The notes beneath the pieces were generated by a model. The model was not told the DNA's origin. It searched no databases and saw only the letters and a list, made by a program, of their open reading frames with translations. The position numbers were made by a program, and so were the translations under genes. A stretch of DNA of 64,000 nucleotides from Magicicada septendecula (Eukaryota > Arthropoda > Insecta > Hemiptera > Cicadidae), in assembly GCA_034769895.1 (NCBI GenBank), contig CM068367.1:710730196-710794195 (forward strand). The letters run 5' to 3'. Of the stretch, positions 24,985 to 36,074 are shown one piece after another. How positions within the stretch are numbered: the first letter of the stretch is position 1; the number at the start of each line of letters is the position of its first letter.

Positions 24985-26886
24985 CCTCAGAGAGAGAAGA
25001 GGAATTTTCACACAGATGTAATATATTTCAACCATATGTTGTTACTGGGCAAGGGGGTCACAAAGCGTGTGACAATAGAGGTAGGCAGTGTATTGTCTAG
25101 CTCGACTTTGCAGCTGTTAACAATGGGATTGTTTCCTACAGACTGTAACACGTTATTTTCCTGTCTAAGATTGTCGTCAAAACGACAGGTTGGCGAATGA
25201 CTTTTGTACAGGAAAGAACCTGGGGTTACAACATTTAAATATCCTTACCTATATTATTTTGCGTTATAATGATTATAAAACTCTTTATCCTAATTTATGA
25301 TTTTACTTACTTAAATATGAGTTCTTATTCTAATTTTTTTTTATAGGGTATTTATATTTCTTATTATTAACCCTCACTTTTTTCTTGTTAAAAGGGGTAA
25401 ATATCTGACCTTTTTATTTATCTATATTTATTATTGTAGTTCCAAGTAGTCTTTATTATTTTACTTCACGCAAAAGGGAGAGATTTTAAATTAACAGGGT
25501 AGTTAAACTATCAGAGTGAATAACTCTACAAGGTATTAAATGACAATAGCAGAAAAGCAAAACCAAAACATAGTACCGCATTTTATTTTGCTATTAAGCA
25601 GAGTGGCGCGTTTTATAACGTTTCCACGTTATAACATCGGGAACCTGGTTAATTGGCTCAGGTCAATTAAACAGGCTGCCATAATATTAACAAACTCATA
25701 ATTAACTGAAATATAAACAAACGCTAAATAGGATCCCGTGAATTCAGGAATTTTGACAGGGGTTTGTAGATTTATTTACTCACCTTTTTGGACCATGACA
25801 TCTCTTTATTACATACTGGTTTTTACATCATAGTAGAAAATTAGTAATGTGTATACTAAAGACAAACATATTTGCACATTTCGTACAATTGAAATTAGTG
25901 TGTCATGGGTGAACATATTGTCAACACAACTTTCTGTACGCTGTATCAGCAGCGGAGACTCTGAGTCAACTGGACTAACTAACTAACTATAGGGGTAATG
26001 GGGCTGTCCCCGCGCGGGTAGTTTTTTCAGCGCGAAAAGTAGTTCTCAATTATTATTAATTATTTTCCTTTAATTTGCTTACAAATGTAATTGCATCTCT
26101 CTATACTTTTATTATTCTTTTATGTAAAGTGAGGTCGTTATAGATTCATTGGGTTTCTTACATTTTATTTTATTAACTGATACATTGGCAAATCGGCATG
26201 TTACTACCGGTTTTTGGGGCATGTAGAAAGGGTTCATCAGTACCTTATCAAATTATTTTAGTATTATAATTTTTTTTTTTTATTGTGGGATTTAGGTATC
26301 TTAAATCGTCACATACTCCTCCACTTAAAGAAGACACAGGGTCAGGGACCGATGTGTTTTCAACGGGGAAATAGATTGGAATTGCACTGGGAGTTAGCTC
26401 GGAATTTCCGTGTGAAATTCCTTTCTCTCTTTAAGCAATTTCCTCGAGAGGTACATGAATCACTCTCAATTTACTATTTACTATTAACAAGAGATACAAT
26501 ACCATATTAACTAATACTTAAAATACATAAAAATCAAAGTTCATAAAATATATAGAATACACAAAATTCATCTTAATTCTACTACTTAAGACTACTACCG
26601 GTTTTTTGTGTTTAGTTTTTTGCTACTCTTTTCATGGAGTTACTCTTCACAGAGTATGTTTCACATTCTTACTGTGTTTTCTTTTGTCTTTCAAGGGTTT
26701 CGTTGAATCGTAGTTGACGAATCATTGTATTAAAGTACTGGTAAAGTACTCGTAATGTAACGTTACTTATATTTTGTGTCAGCTGACTTCTCACTTTGCT
26801 TATTCTTTCTTGATGAACAGGATCTGAGGTTGATCAGGCCTCATACCTATTTATACGATTTGGTAATTAAGTAGTGACTCAATTAC

Positions 26887-26900
26887 AATATAGCAAATAT
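26887..26900. repeat. Left target-site duplication of the PLE (14 bp)
   Basis: aatatagcaaatat is followed by PLE sequence and is repeated at 29182-29195. A single copy is present in LTRs without the insert, for example near 7612-7625 and 55350-55363. Confidence 0.9.
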
Positions 26901-26991
26901 TTCAATCACTTTCTGCACAGTCCGTTTCTTGATGTATATAATACTCTAATATTTATAACTAAATTTACCTCAAGATATACTTTTTTTCCTA

Positions 26992-28052
26992 TTAGGAACA
27001 TGTTTCGAGAGTTCCTGTTCTCTCATCTTCAGCCTTTGCCATCTTGTTTCTGGTGAAGTATTTGTGTGTTGGCTTCTGGATGTTATTAAGGTAGTTTGTT
27101 GGTCTTTGGTCTTTTAATGTTGCATTATTGTGTGTGGTTGTGGTTACTGTTTTTGTATTTTGTGTATTTTCGATGTTGAGTGCTTTGAATATTATGTCAT
27201 GTTTTGTATTGATTTGTATTTGTTCTGGTATTAGTTTGTTTTGTGTTTTATGTTTGTAAATCTGTAAATTTTCCCAAATGTTCATTATGGTGCCTTTGTG
27301 TGGTATATGTTTTATTAGTGTTACATTGGTTATGTCTGGGAATTCATGTCCTGTGTATATTGCATGTGTGGCTAAATTGGATTTATATATATTTGGTTTT
27401 TGTATGCATTTAGGTGTTCAAAATAACGTTTTTTCAGCTGTTTTTTTGTTTGTCCTATATAACATTTATTGCAATCTTGGCATTCAATTTTGTATATACC
27501 GTTGGTTGTTGTATTATCTTTGTTGTGTGAGCTATTTAGATTTTGTAATTTATTTTTATTAGTTTTGTATGCTATTTTTATATCTGTGTTTTTAAATAGT
27601 TTTGTTAGTTTTGTCATTTTATTATTTATATATGTGAATGTGGCCCATTTTTTGTTGTTGTTATTATTTATGTGTTGTTCAGTTTGATTAATTCTTAATT
27701 GTTCAGTTTTTATTTTGTATTTGATTTTATTTTCTATTTTGATCATAGTATTTTTATTGTATCCATTTGCATAACCAATTTGGTATATTATATTTCTTTC
27801 TTTGTCAGTTTCTTGTTTGTTTAGGGGTATTTTGTACATTCTGTTAAATAACAAATAAAATGCTGCCATTTTATGTTGTGGTGGGTGGTCAGAATGGTTA
27901 GGTATAATGATGTTAGTGGAAGTTGGTTTTCTATATATTGCATATTGTATGTGTTTGTTGTATCTTGTGATGGTTATGTCTAAGTAGTTGATTTTGTTAT
28001 GTTTTTCTTTTTCTTCTGTGAATTGTATATGTATCAAATAACAAAAACACAA
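26992..28052 (-). pseudogene. PLE RT C-terminus and GIY-YIG endonuclease, left arm
   Basis: Frame 27372-28052 (226 codons) runs through INYLDITITRYN, IYRKPTSTN and HKMAAFYLLFNRM, which resemble the thumb region after the RT core in Penelope elements, then a lysine- and asparagine-rich linker, then GIYKIECQDCNKCYIGQT and KRYFEH of a GIY-YIG nuclease. It stops at IYINPI. The C-terminal piece continues in another frame at 26992-27285. The pair of Cys-x2-Cys residues inside the GIY-YIG motif fits the endonuclease type of Penelope elements. Confidence 0.85.
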
Positions 28053-29132
28053 ATGCAGAGAACATACTGAAACAAATCAATAACATACATCCCAAAATAC
28101 AATTCACAGAAGAAAAAGAAAAACATAACAAAATCAACTATTTAGACATAACCATCACAAGATACAACAAACACATACAATATGCAATATATAGAAAACC
28201 AACTTCCACTAACATCATTATACCTAACCATTCTGACCACCCACCACAACATAAAATGGCAGCATTTTATTCGTTATTTAACAGAATGTACAAAATACCC
28301 CTAAACAAACAAGAAACTGACAAAGAAAGAAATATAATATACCAAATTGGTTATGCAAATGGATACAATAAAAATACTATGATCAAAATAGAAAATAAAA
28401 TCAAATACAAAATAAAAACTGAACAATTAAGAATTAATCAAACTGAACAACACATAAATAATAACAACAACAAAAAATGGGCCACATTCACATATATAAA
28501 TAATAAAATGACAAAACTAACAAAACTATTTAAAAACACAGATATAAAAATAGCATACAAAACTAATAAAAATAAATTACAAAATCTAAATAGCTCACAC
28601 AACAAAGATAATACAACAACCAACGGTATATACAAAATTGAATGCCAAGATTGCAATAAATGTTATATAGGACAAACAAAAAACAGCTGAAAAAACGTTA
28701 TTTTGAACACCTAAATGCATACAAAAACCAAATATATATAAATCCAATTTAGCCACACATGCAATAAACACAGGACATGAATTCCCAGACATAACCAATG
28801 CAACACTAATAAAACATATACCACACAAAGGCACCATAATGAACATTTGGGAAAATTTACAGATTTACAAACATAAAACACAAAACAAACTAATACCAGA
28901 ACAAATACAAATCAATACAAAACATGACATAATATTCAAAGCACTCAACATCGAAAATACAGAAAATACAAAAACAGGTACCACAACCACACACAATAAT
29001 GCAACATTAAAAGACCAAAGACCAACAAACTACCTTAATAACATACAGAAGCCAACACACAAATACTTCACCAGAAACAAGATGGCGAAGGCTGAAGATG
29101 AGAGAACAGGAACTCTCGAAACATGTTCCTAA
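28040..29132 (+). pseudogene. PLE RT C-terminus and GIY-YIG endonuclease, right arm
   Basis: An open plus-strand frame starts near 28040, just inside the head-to-head junction, and continues through 28690. It covers the same segments as the left arm. A one-base loss in the A run (aaaaaacagctg for aaaaaaacagctg) ends the frame after YIGQTKNS, earlier than in the other arms. The C-terminal piece is at 28839-29132. Confidence 0.82.
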
Positions 29133-30528
29133 TAGGAAAAAAGTATATCTTGAGGTAAATTTTAGTTATAAATATTAAAGTAATATAGCAAATATACGTC
29201 TTAATACATCTATCCTTTTCTACTTCGTTTCTTTCTTGCTCACTAGCATGCTTATTTCCGTGATAATATTTTATCTGGGAAACATGACTTCTACGTACAT
29301 AATTATTCGTAGTGGGTTCATACAGTGCTACGGTTACGGGAGTTAAGTATCTGTAAATTTTGTAAGGGCCACACCATTGGTAAGATAATTTGGAGGTGGT
29401 CTTATCAACTGCACTACTCGTCAGATGAGTTTTGTACATCACTAAGTCTCCGACTTGATACTTTATTTCTTTACTATCCCGCTCGTGATTTTTCGCGATT
29501 TTCTCAAGTTCACTCTTAAGTTAGCGCGAGCTTCGTTCCATATCTTTTTTATATTTTTACCACTGATTTCGCGGGGTAGCAATTCATGTATTTTCCACTT
29601 GGTGGATAATGGGTGATTTGGTTTATATTTATACAACAAATAAAAGGGTGTCGATTTATGTCCTTCATGATATGCTGAGTTGAATGCAAATTGTATCCAG
29701 GATAGGTTCTGGTCCCAAGATGTTTGGTCGTTTGCATGGTAGGCTATTAAAGCAGATTTTAGGTTTTGCAAATACCTTTCAGCTATATTACCTTGTGGAC
29801 GATACTCGGTAACGGTAATGTGGTCTATGCCTAGTCTGAAACACATATCCTTGAATTCTTTGGACTTAAACTGGGGTCCGTTATCTGACACTAGATGTAC
29901 TGGTGTACCGAAGTCTTTAAATAATCTATCTTGCAAAATCTTCACTGTGGTAGATGCTAACGCTCGTCGCATGGGATACATCCAGACGAATTTGGTAAAT
30001 GAGTCTACGCAAATGAGTAGCATGGCATTACCTGATTTTGAACGTGGGTAGGGGGCAGAAAAGTCTAAGTAAATTTTAGAAAAGGGGGTAGTGGGAGTCT
30101 CCGAGATTAATTTACCTATGTGGCTGTTTCTCGCTGGCTTGCTCAGTGCACAAAAATTACACTGTTTTTTACGAATTTAGCTATCTCGCTGTTCATATTT
30201 TCCCAATGATATTCTTTTCGAATACGATGTGTAGTTTTATTTATTCCCATATGTGCTCTAATGGTGGATGAGTAGGTAGTATTCCATAAGCATTGGTTTA
30301 ATAATATCCGGGGCAATTATTCTCAAGGATTTTCCATTAGCTACTTTGTAACATAATACTGTCTTACTCAATATATATTTCTATGAATTATTTCCTTTAT
30401 CTAACTGTTCTATTATTTTATTTAAATACGGGTCTTGTTGTTGATACCGAGCTGTTTCAGTAAATGCCAGTGGGAATGCAGTATTTAGCGTATTGATTAT
30501 CGATGTTTCACCACTTTCCTTATTTTCG
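29068..30528 (-). pseudogene. Integrase remnant of pol, class C copy 1
   Basis: The GPY/F end with read-through into PLE lies at 29068-29442, and the core at 29463-30023. A 1-nt deletion (cgtgatttttcgcg) separates the two. The catalytic Asp (VSDNGPQF) and Glu (GNIAERYL) are both present, but Asp-to-Tyr occurs in STPFYLLYKY. The zinc-finger part has the 2-nt insertion and the extra base near 30271. Integrase sequence spans about 29209-30528. Confidence 0.85.
29092..29140 (+). other. Hammerhead-like stem motif at the PLE 3' end (candidate)
   Basis: CTGAAGA (29092-29098) is followed, after one T, by GAGAG, an 8-nt loop and CTCTC, then GAAAC (29118-29122). A second small hairpin (TTCCT, 3-nt loop, AGGAA) follows. 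This resembles the CUGANGA/stem II/GAAA core of hammerhead ribozymes, which are reported in Penelope-like elements, but one extra base sits at the start of stem II and I cannot place stem I or the cleavage site. It also overlaps the end of the PLE reading frame. Confidence 0.3.
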
Positions 30529-33500
30529 CCTCAGAGAGAGAAGAGGAATTTTCACACAGATGTAATATATTTCAACCATATGTTGTTACTGGGCAAGGGG
30601 GTCACAAAGCGTGTGGCAATAGAGGTAGGCAGTGTATTGTCTAGCTCGACTTTGCAGCTGTTAACAATGGGATTGTTTCCTACAGACTGTAACACGTTAT
30701 TTTCCTGTCTAATATTGTCGTCAAAACGACAGGTTGGCGAATGACTTTTGTACAGGAAAGAACCTGGGGTTACAACATTTAAATATCCTTACCTATATTA
30801 TTTTGCGTTATAATGATTATAAAACTCTTTATCCTAATTTATGATTTTACTTACTTAAATATGAGTTCTTATTCTAATTTTTTTTTTTATAGGGTATTTA
30901 TATTTCTTATTATTAACCCTCACTTTTTTCTTGTTAAAAGGGGTAAATATCTGACCTTTTTATTTATCTATATTTATTATTGTAGTTCCAAGTAGTCTTT
31001 ATTATTTTACTTCACGCAAAAGGGAGAGATTTTAAATTAACAGGGTAGTTAAACTATCAGAGTGAATAACTCTACAAGGTATTAAATGACAATAGCAGAA
31101 AAGCAAAACCAAAACATAGTACCGCATTTTATTTTGCTATTAAGCAGAGTGGCGCGTTTTATAACGTTTCCACGTTATAATATCGGGAACCTGGTTAATT
31201 GGCTCAGGTCAATTAAACAGGCTGCCATAATATTAACAAACTCATAATTAACTGAAATATAAACAAACGCTAAATAGGATCCCGTGAATTCAGGAATTTT
31301 GACAGGGGTTTGTAGATTTATTTACTCACCTTTTTGGACCATGACATCTCTTTATTACATACTGGTTTTTACATCATAGTAGAAAATTAGTAATGTGTAT
31401 ACTAAAGACAAACATATTTGCACATTTCGTACAATTGAAATTAGTGTGTCATGGGTGAACATATTGTCAACACAACTTTCTGTACGCTGTATCAGCAGCG
31501 GAGACTCTGAGTCAACTGGACTAACTAACTAACTATAGGGGTAATGGGGCTGTCCCCGCGCGGGTAGTTTTTTCAGCGCGAAAAGTAGTTCTCAATTATT
31601 ATTAATTATTTTCCTTTAATTTGCTTACAAATGTAATTGCATCTCTCTATACTTTTATTATTCTTTTATGTAACGTGAGGTCGTTATAGATTCATTGGGT
31701 TTCTTACATTTTATTTTATTAACTGATACATTGGCAAATCGGCATGTTACTACCGGTTTTTGGGGCATGTAGAAAGGGTTCATCAGTACCTTATCAAATT
31801 ATTTTAGTATTATAATTTTTTTTTTTTATTGTGGGATTTAGGTATCTTAAATCGTCACATACTCCTCCACTTAAAGAAGACACAGGGTCAGGGACCGATG
31901 TGTTTTCAACGGGGAAATAGATTGGAATTGCACTGGGAGTTACCTCGGAATTTCCGTGTGAAATTCCTTTCTCTCTTTAAGCAATTTCCTCGAGAGGTAC
32001 ATGAATCACTCTCAATTTACTATTTACTATTAACAAGAGATACAATACCATATTAACTAATACTTAAAATACATAAAAATCAAAGTTCATAAAATATATA
32101 GAATACACAAAATTCATCTTAATTCTACTACTTAAGACTACTACCGGTTTTTTGTGTTTAGTTTTTTGCTACTCTTTTCATGGAGTTACTCTTCACAGAG
32201 TATGTTTCACATTCTTACTGTGTTTTCTTTTGTCTTTCAAGGGTTTCGTTGAATCGTAGTTGACGAATCATTGTATTAAAGTACTGGTAAAGTACTCGTA
32301 ATGTAACGTTACTTATATTTTGTGTCAGCTGACTTCTCACTTTGCTTATTCTTTCTTGATGAACAGGATCTGAGGTTGATCAGGCCTCATACCTATTTAT
32401 ACGATTTGGTAATTAAGTAGTGACTCAATGACAATATAGCAAATATTTCAATCACTTTCTGCTACAGTCCGTTTCTTGATGTATATAATACTCTAATATT
32501 TATAACTAAATTTACCTCAAGATATACTTTTTTTCCTATTAGGAACATGTTTCGAGAGTTCCTGTTCTCTCATCTTCAGCCTTTGCCATCTTGTTTCTGG
32601 TGAAGTATTTGTGTGTTGGCTTCTGGATGTTATTAAGGTAGTTTGTTGGTCTTTGGTCTTTTAATGTTGCATTATTGTGTGTGGTTGTGGTATCTGTTTT
32701 TGTATTTTCTGTATTTTCGATGTTGAGTGCTTTGAATATTATGTCATGTTTTGTATTGATTTGTATTTGTTCTGGTATTAGTTTGTTTTGTGTTTTATGT
32801 TTGTAAATCTGTAAATTTTCCCAAATGTTCATTATGGTGCCTTTGTGTGGTATATGTTTTATTAGTGTTACATTGGTTATGTCTGGGAATTCATGTCCTG
32901 TGTATATTGCATGTGTGGCTAAATTGGATTTATATATATTTGGTTTTTGTATTCATTTAGGTGTTCAAAATAACGTTTTTCAGCTGTTTTTTTGTTTGTC
33001 CTATATAACATTTATTGCAATCTTGGCATTCAATTTTGTATATACCGTTGGTTGTTGTATTATCTTTGTTGTGTGAGCTATTTAGATTTTGTAATTTATT
33101 TTTATTAGTTTTGTATGCTATTTTTATATCTGTGTTTTTAAATAGTTTTGTTAGTTTTGTCATTTTATTATTTATATATGTGAATGTGGCCCATTTTTTG
33201 TTGTTGTTATTATTTGTGTTGTTCAGTTTGATTAATTCTTAATTGTTCAGTTTTTATTTTGTATTTGATTTTATTTTCTATTTTGATCATAGTATTTTTA
33301 TTGTATCCATTTGCATAACCAATTTGGTATATTATATTTCTTTCTTTGTCAGTTTCTTGTTTGTTTAGGGGTATTTTGTACATTCTGTTAAATAACAAAT
33401 AAAATGCTGCCATTTTATGTTGTGGTGGGTGGTCAGAATGGTTAGGTATAATGATGTTAGTGGAAGTTGGTTTTCTATATATTGCATATTGTATGTGTTT

Positions 33501-34753
33501 GTTGTATCTTGTGATGGTTATGTCTAAGTAGTTGATTTTGTTATGTTTTTCGTTTTCTTCTGTGAATTGTATATGTATCAAATAACAAAAACACAAATGC
33601 AGAGAACATACTGAAACAAATCAATAACATACATCCCAAATTACAATTCACAGAAGAAAAAGAAAAACATAACAAAATCAACTATTTAGACATAACCATC
33701 ACAAGATACAACAAACACATACAATATGCAATATATAGAAAACCAACTTCCACTAACATCATTATACCTAACCATTCTGACCACCCACCACAACATAAAA
33801 TGGCAGCATTTTATTCGTTATTTAACAGAATGTACAAAATACCCCTTAACAAACAAGAAACTGACAAAGAAAGAAATATAATATACCAAATTGGTTATGC
33901 AAATGGATACAATAAAAATACTATGATCAAAATAGAAAATAAAATCAAATACAAAATAAAAACTGAACAATTAAGAATTAATCAAACTGAACAGCACATA
34001 AATAATAACAACAACAAAAAATGGGCCACATTCACATATATAAATAATAAAATGACAAAACTAACAAAACTATTTAAAAACACAGATATAAAAATAGCAT
34101 ACAAAACTAATAAAAATAAATTACAAAATCTAAATAGCTCATACAACAAAGATAATACAACAACCAACGGTATATACAAAATTGAATGCCAAGATTGCAA
34201 TAAATGTTATATAGGACAAACAAAAAAACAGCTGAAAAAACGTTATTTTGAACACCTAAATGCATACAAAAACCAAATATATATAAATCCAATTTAGCCA
34301 CACATGCAATAAACACAGGACATGAATTCCCAGACATAACCAATGTAACACTAATAAAACATATACCACACAAAGGCACCATAATGAACATTTGGGAAAA
34401 TTTACAGATTTACAAACATAAAACACAAAACAAACTAATACCAGAACAAATACAAATCAATACAAAACATGACACAATATTCAAAGCACTCAACATCGAA
34501 AATACAGAAAATACAAAAACAGGTACCACAACCACACACAATAATGCAACATTAAAAGACCAAAGACCAACAAACTACCTTAATAACATCCAGAAGCCAA
34601 CACACAAATACTTCACCAGAAACAAGATGGCGAAGGCTGAAGATGAGAGAACAGGAACTCTCGAAACATGTTCCTAATAGGAAAAAAGTATATCTTGAGG
34701 TAAATTTTAGTTATAAATATTAAAGTAATATAGCAAATATACGTCTTAATACA
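30529..34753 (-). repeat. Short LTR of class C, interrupted by a PLE (LTR parts 30529-32446 and 34741-34753)
   Basis: Same structure as LTR 24985-29208. A longer T run near 30880 opens a spurious 60-codon plus frame. Target copies are at 32433-32446 and 34727-34740. Confidence 0.85.
32447..34726. mobile_element. Penelope-like element insertion, head to head (second complete copy)
   Basis: The left arm is minus (frames 32539-32832, 32957-33163, 33210-33596) and the right arm plus (33800-34297 with upstream open frame, 34384-34677). It occupies the same site with the same 14-bp duplication as 26901-29181. The left arm lost one T near 32980 and three bases in the linker (ttatttgtgttg), both of which are shared with the copy at 37991-40268 and not with 26901-29181. 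Confidence 0.9.
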
Positions 34754-36074
34754 TCTATCCTTTTCTACTTCGTTTCTTTCTTGCTCACTAGCATGCTTAT
34801 TTCCGTGATAATATTTTATCTGGGAAACATGACTTCTACGTACATAATTATTCGTAGTGGGTTCATACAGTGCTACGGTTACGGGAATTAAGTATCTGTA
34901 AATTTTGTAAGGGCCACACCATTGGTAAGATAATTTGGAGGTGGTCTTATCAACTGCACTACTCGTCAGATGAGTTTTGTACATCACTAAGTCTCCGACT
35001 TGATACTTTATTTCTTTACTATCCCGCTCGTGATATTTTCGCGATTTTCTCAAGTTCACTCTTCAGTTAGCGCGAGCTTCGTTCCATATCTTTTTTATAT
35101 TTTTACCACTGATTTCGCTGGGTAGCAATTCATGTATTTTCCACTTGGTGGATAATGGGTGATTTGGTTTATATTTATACAACAAATCAAAGGGTGTCGA
35201 TTTATGTCCTTCATGATATGCTGAGTTGAATGCAAATTGTATCCAGGATAGGTTCTGGTCCCAAGATGTTTGGTCGTTTGCATGGTAGGCTATTAAAGCA
35301 GATTTTAGGTTTTGCAAATAGCTATCAGCTATATTACCTTGTGGACGATACTCGGTAACGGTAATGTGGTCTATGCCTAGTCTGAAACACATATCCTTGA
35401 ATTCTTTGGACTTAAACTGGGGTCCGTTATCTGACACTAGATGTACTGGTGTACCGAAGTCTTTAAATAATCTATCTTGCAAAATCTTCACTGTGGTAGA
35501 TGCTAACGCTCGTCGCATGGGATACATCCAGACGAATTTGGTAAATGAGTCTACGCAAATGAGTAGCATGGCATTACCTGATTTTGAACGTGGGTAGGGG
35601 GCAGAAAAGTCTAAGTAAATTTTAGAAAAGGGGGTAGTGGGAGTCTCCGAGATTAATTTACCTATGTGGCTGTTTCTCGCTGGCTTGCTCAGTGCACACA
35701 AATTACACTGTTTTTTACGAATTTAGCTATCTCGCTGTTCATATTTTCCCAATGATATTCTTTTCGAATACGATGTATAGTTTTATTTATTCCCATATGT
35801 GCTCTAATGGTGGATGAGTAGGTAGTATTCCATAAGCATTGGTTTAATAATATCCGGGGCAATTATTCTCAAGGATTTTCTATTAGCTACTTTGTAACAT
35901 AATACTGTCTTACTCAATATATATTTCTCTGAATTATTTCCTTTATCTAACTGTTCTATTATTTTATTTAAATACGGGTCTTGTTGTTGATACCGAGCTG
36001 TTTCAGTAAATGCCAGTGGGAATGCAGTATTTAGCGTATTGATTATCGATGTTTCACCACTTTCCTTATTTTCG
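34613..36074 (-). pseudogene. Integrase remnant of pol, class C copy 2
   Basis: Pieces are at 34613-35059 (GPY/F and read-through into PLE) and 35063-35701 (core). A Leu codon has become TGA (cactcttcagttagcg) between them. Arg-to-Ser in LLPSEISG is private, and the catalytic Glu is Asp with the following Arg a Ser (GNIADSYL), as in class A. The zinc-finger insertion and the extra base near 35818 are present. Confidence 0.85.

Larger units (their letters stand above)
26901..29181. mobile_element. Penelope-like element insertion: two 5'-truncated copies head to head
   Basis: The left copy is in minus orientation (26901 to about 28028) and the right copy in plus orientation (about 28031-29181). 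The arms are an inverted repeat of roughly 1.08 kb (26948-28028 against 28097-29175), and the right copy extends about 68 bp further toward its 5' end. The left copy has about 47 bp more at its 3' end. Both lack the RT catalytic core and keep the RT C-terminal region plus the GIY-YIG endonuclease. Head-to-head partial copies are a known habit of Penelope elements. Confidence 0.9.
24985..29208 (-). repeat. Short LTR of class C, interrupted by a PLE (LTR parts 24985-26900 and 29196-29208)
   Basis: Without the insert and one target copy the LTR is about 1.93 kb, as in class B. The diagnostic bases gtcaaaacgacagg, ttttgcgttataat, atagggtat and gtagttttttcag distinguish it from class B LTRs. The TATA box lies just inside the left of the PLE insert. 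Confidence 0.85.
24985..36074 (-). repeat. Class C block: two 5,544-5,546-bp units with a complete PLE insertion
   Basis: Units start at 24985 and 30529. Each contains a short LTR interrupted by a 2.28-kb PLE insertion close to its right edge, then a 1.32-kb integrase remnant. The third member of the set, the LTR at 36075, has the same PLE insert but is followed by a full-length internal region. Confidence 0.9.
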
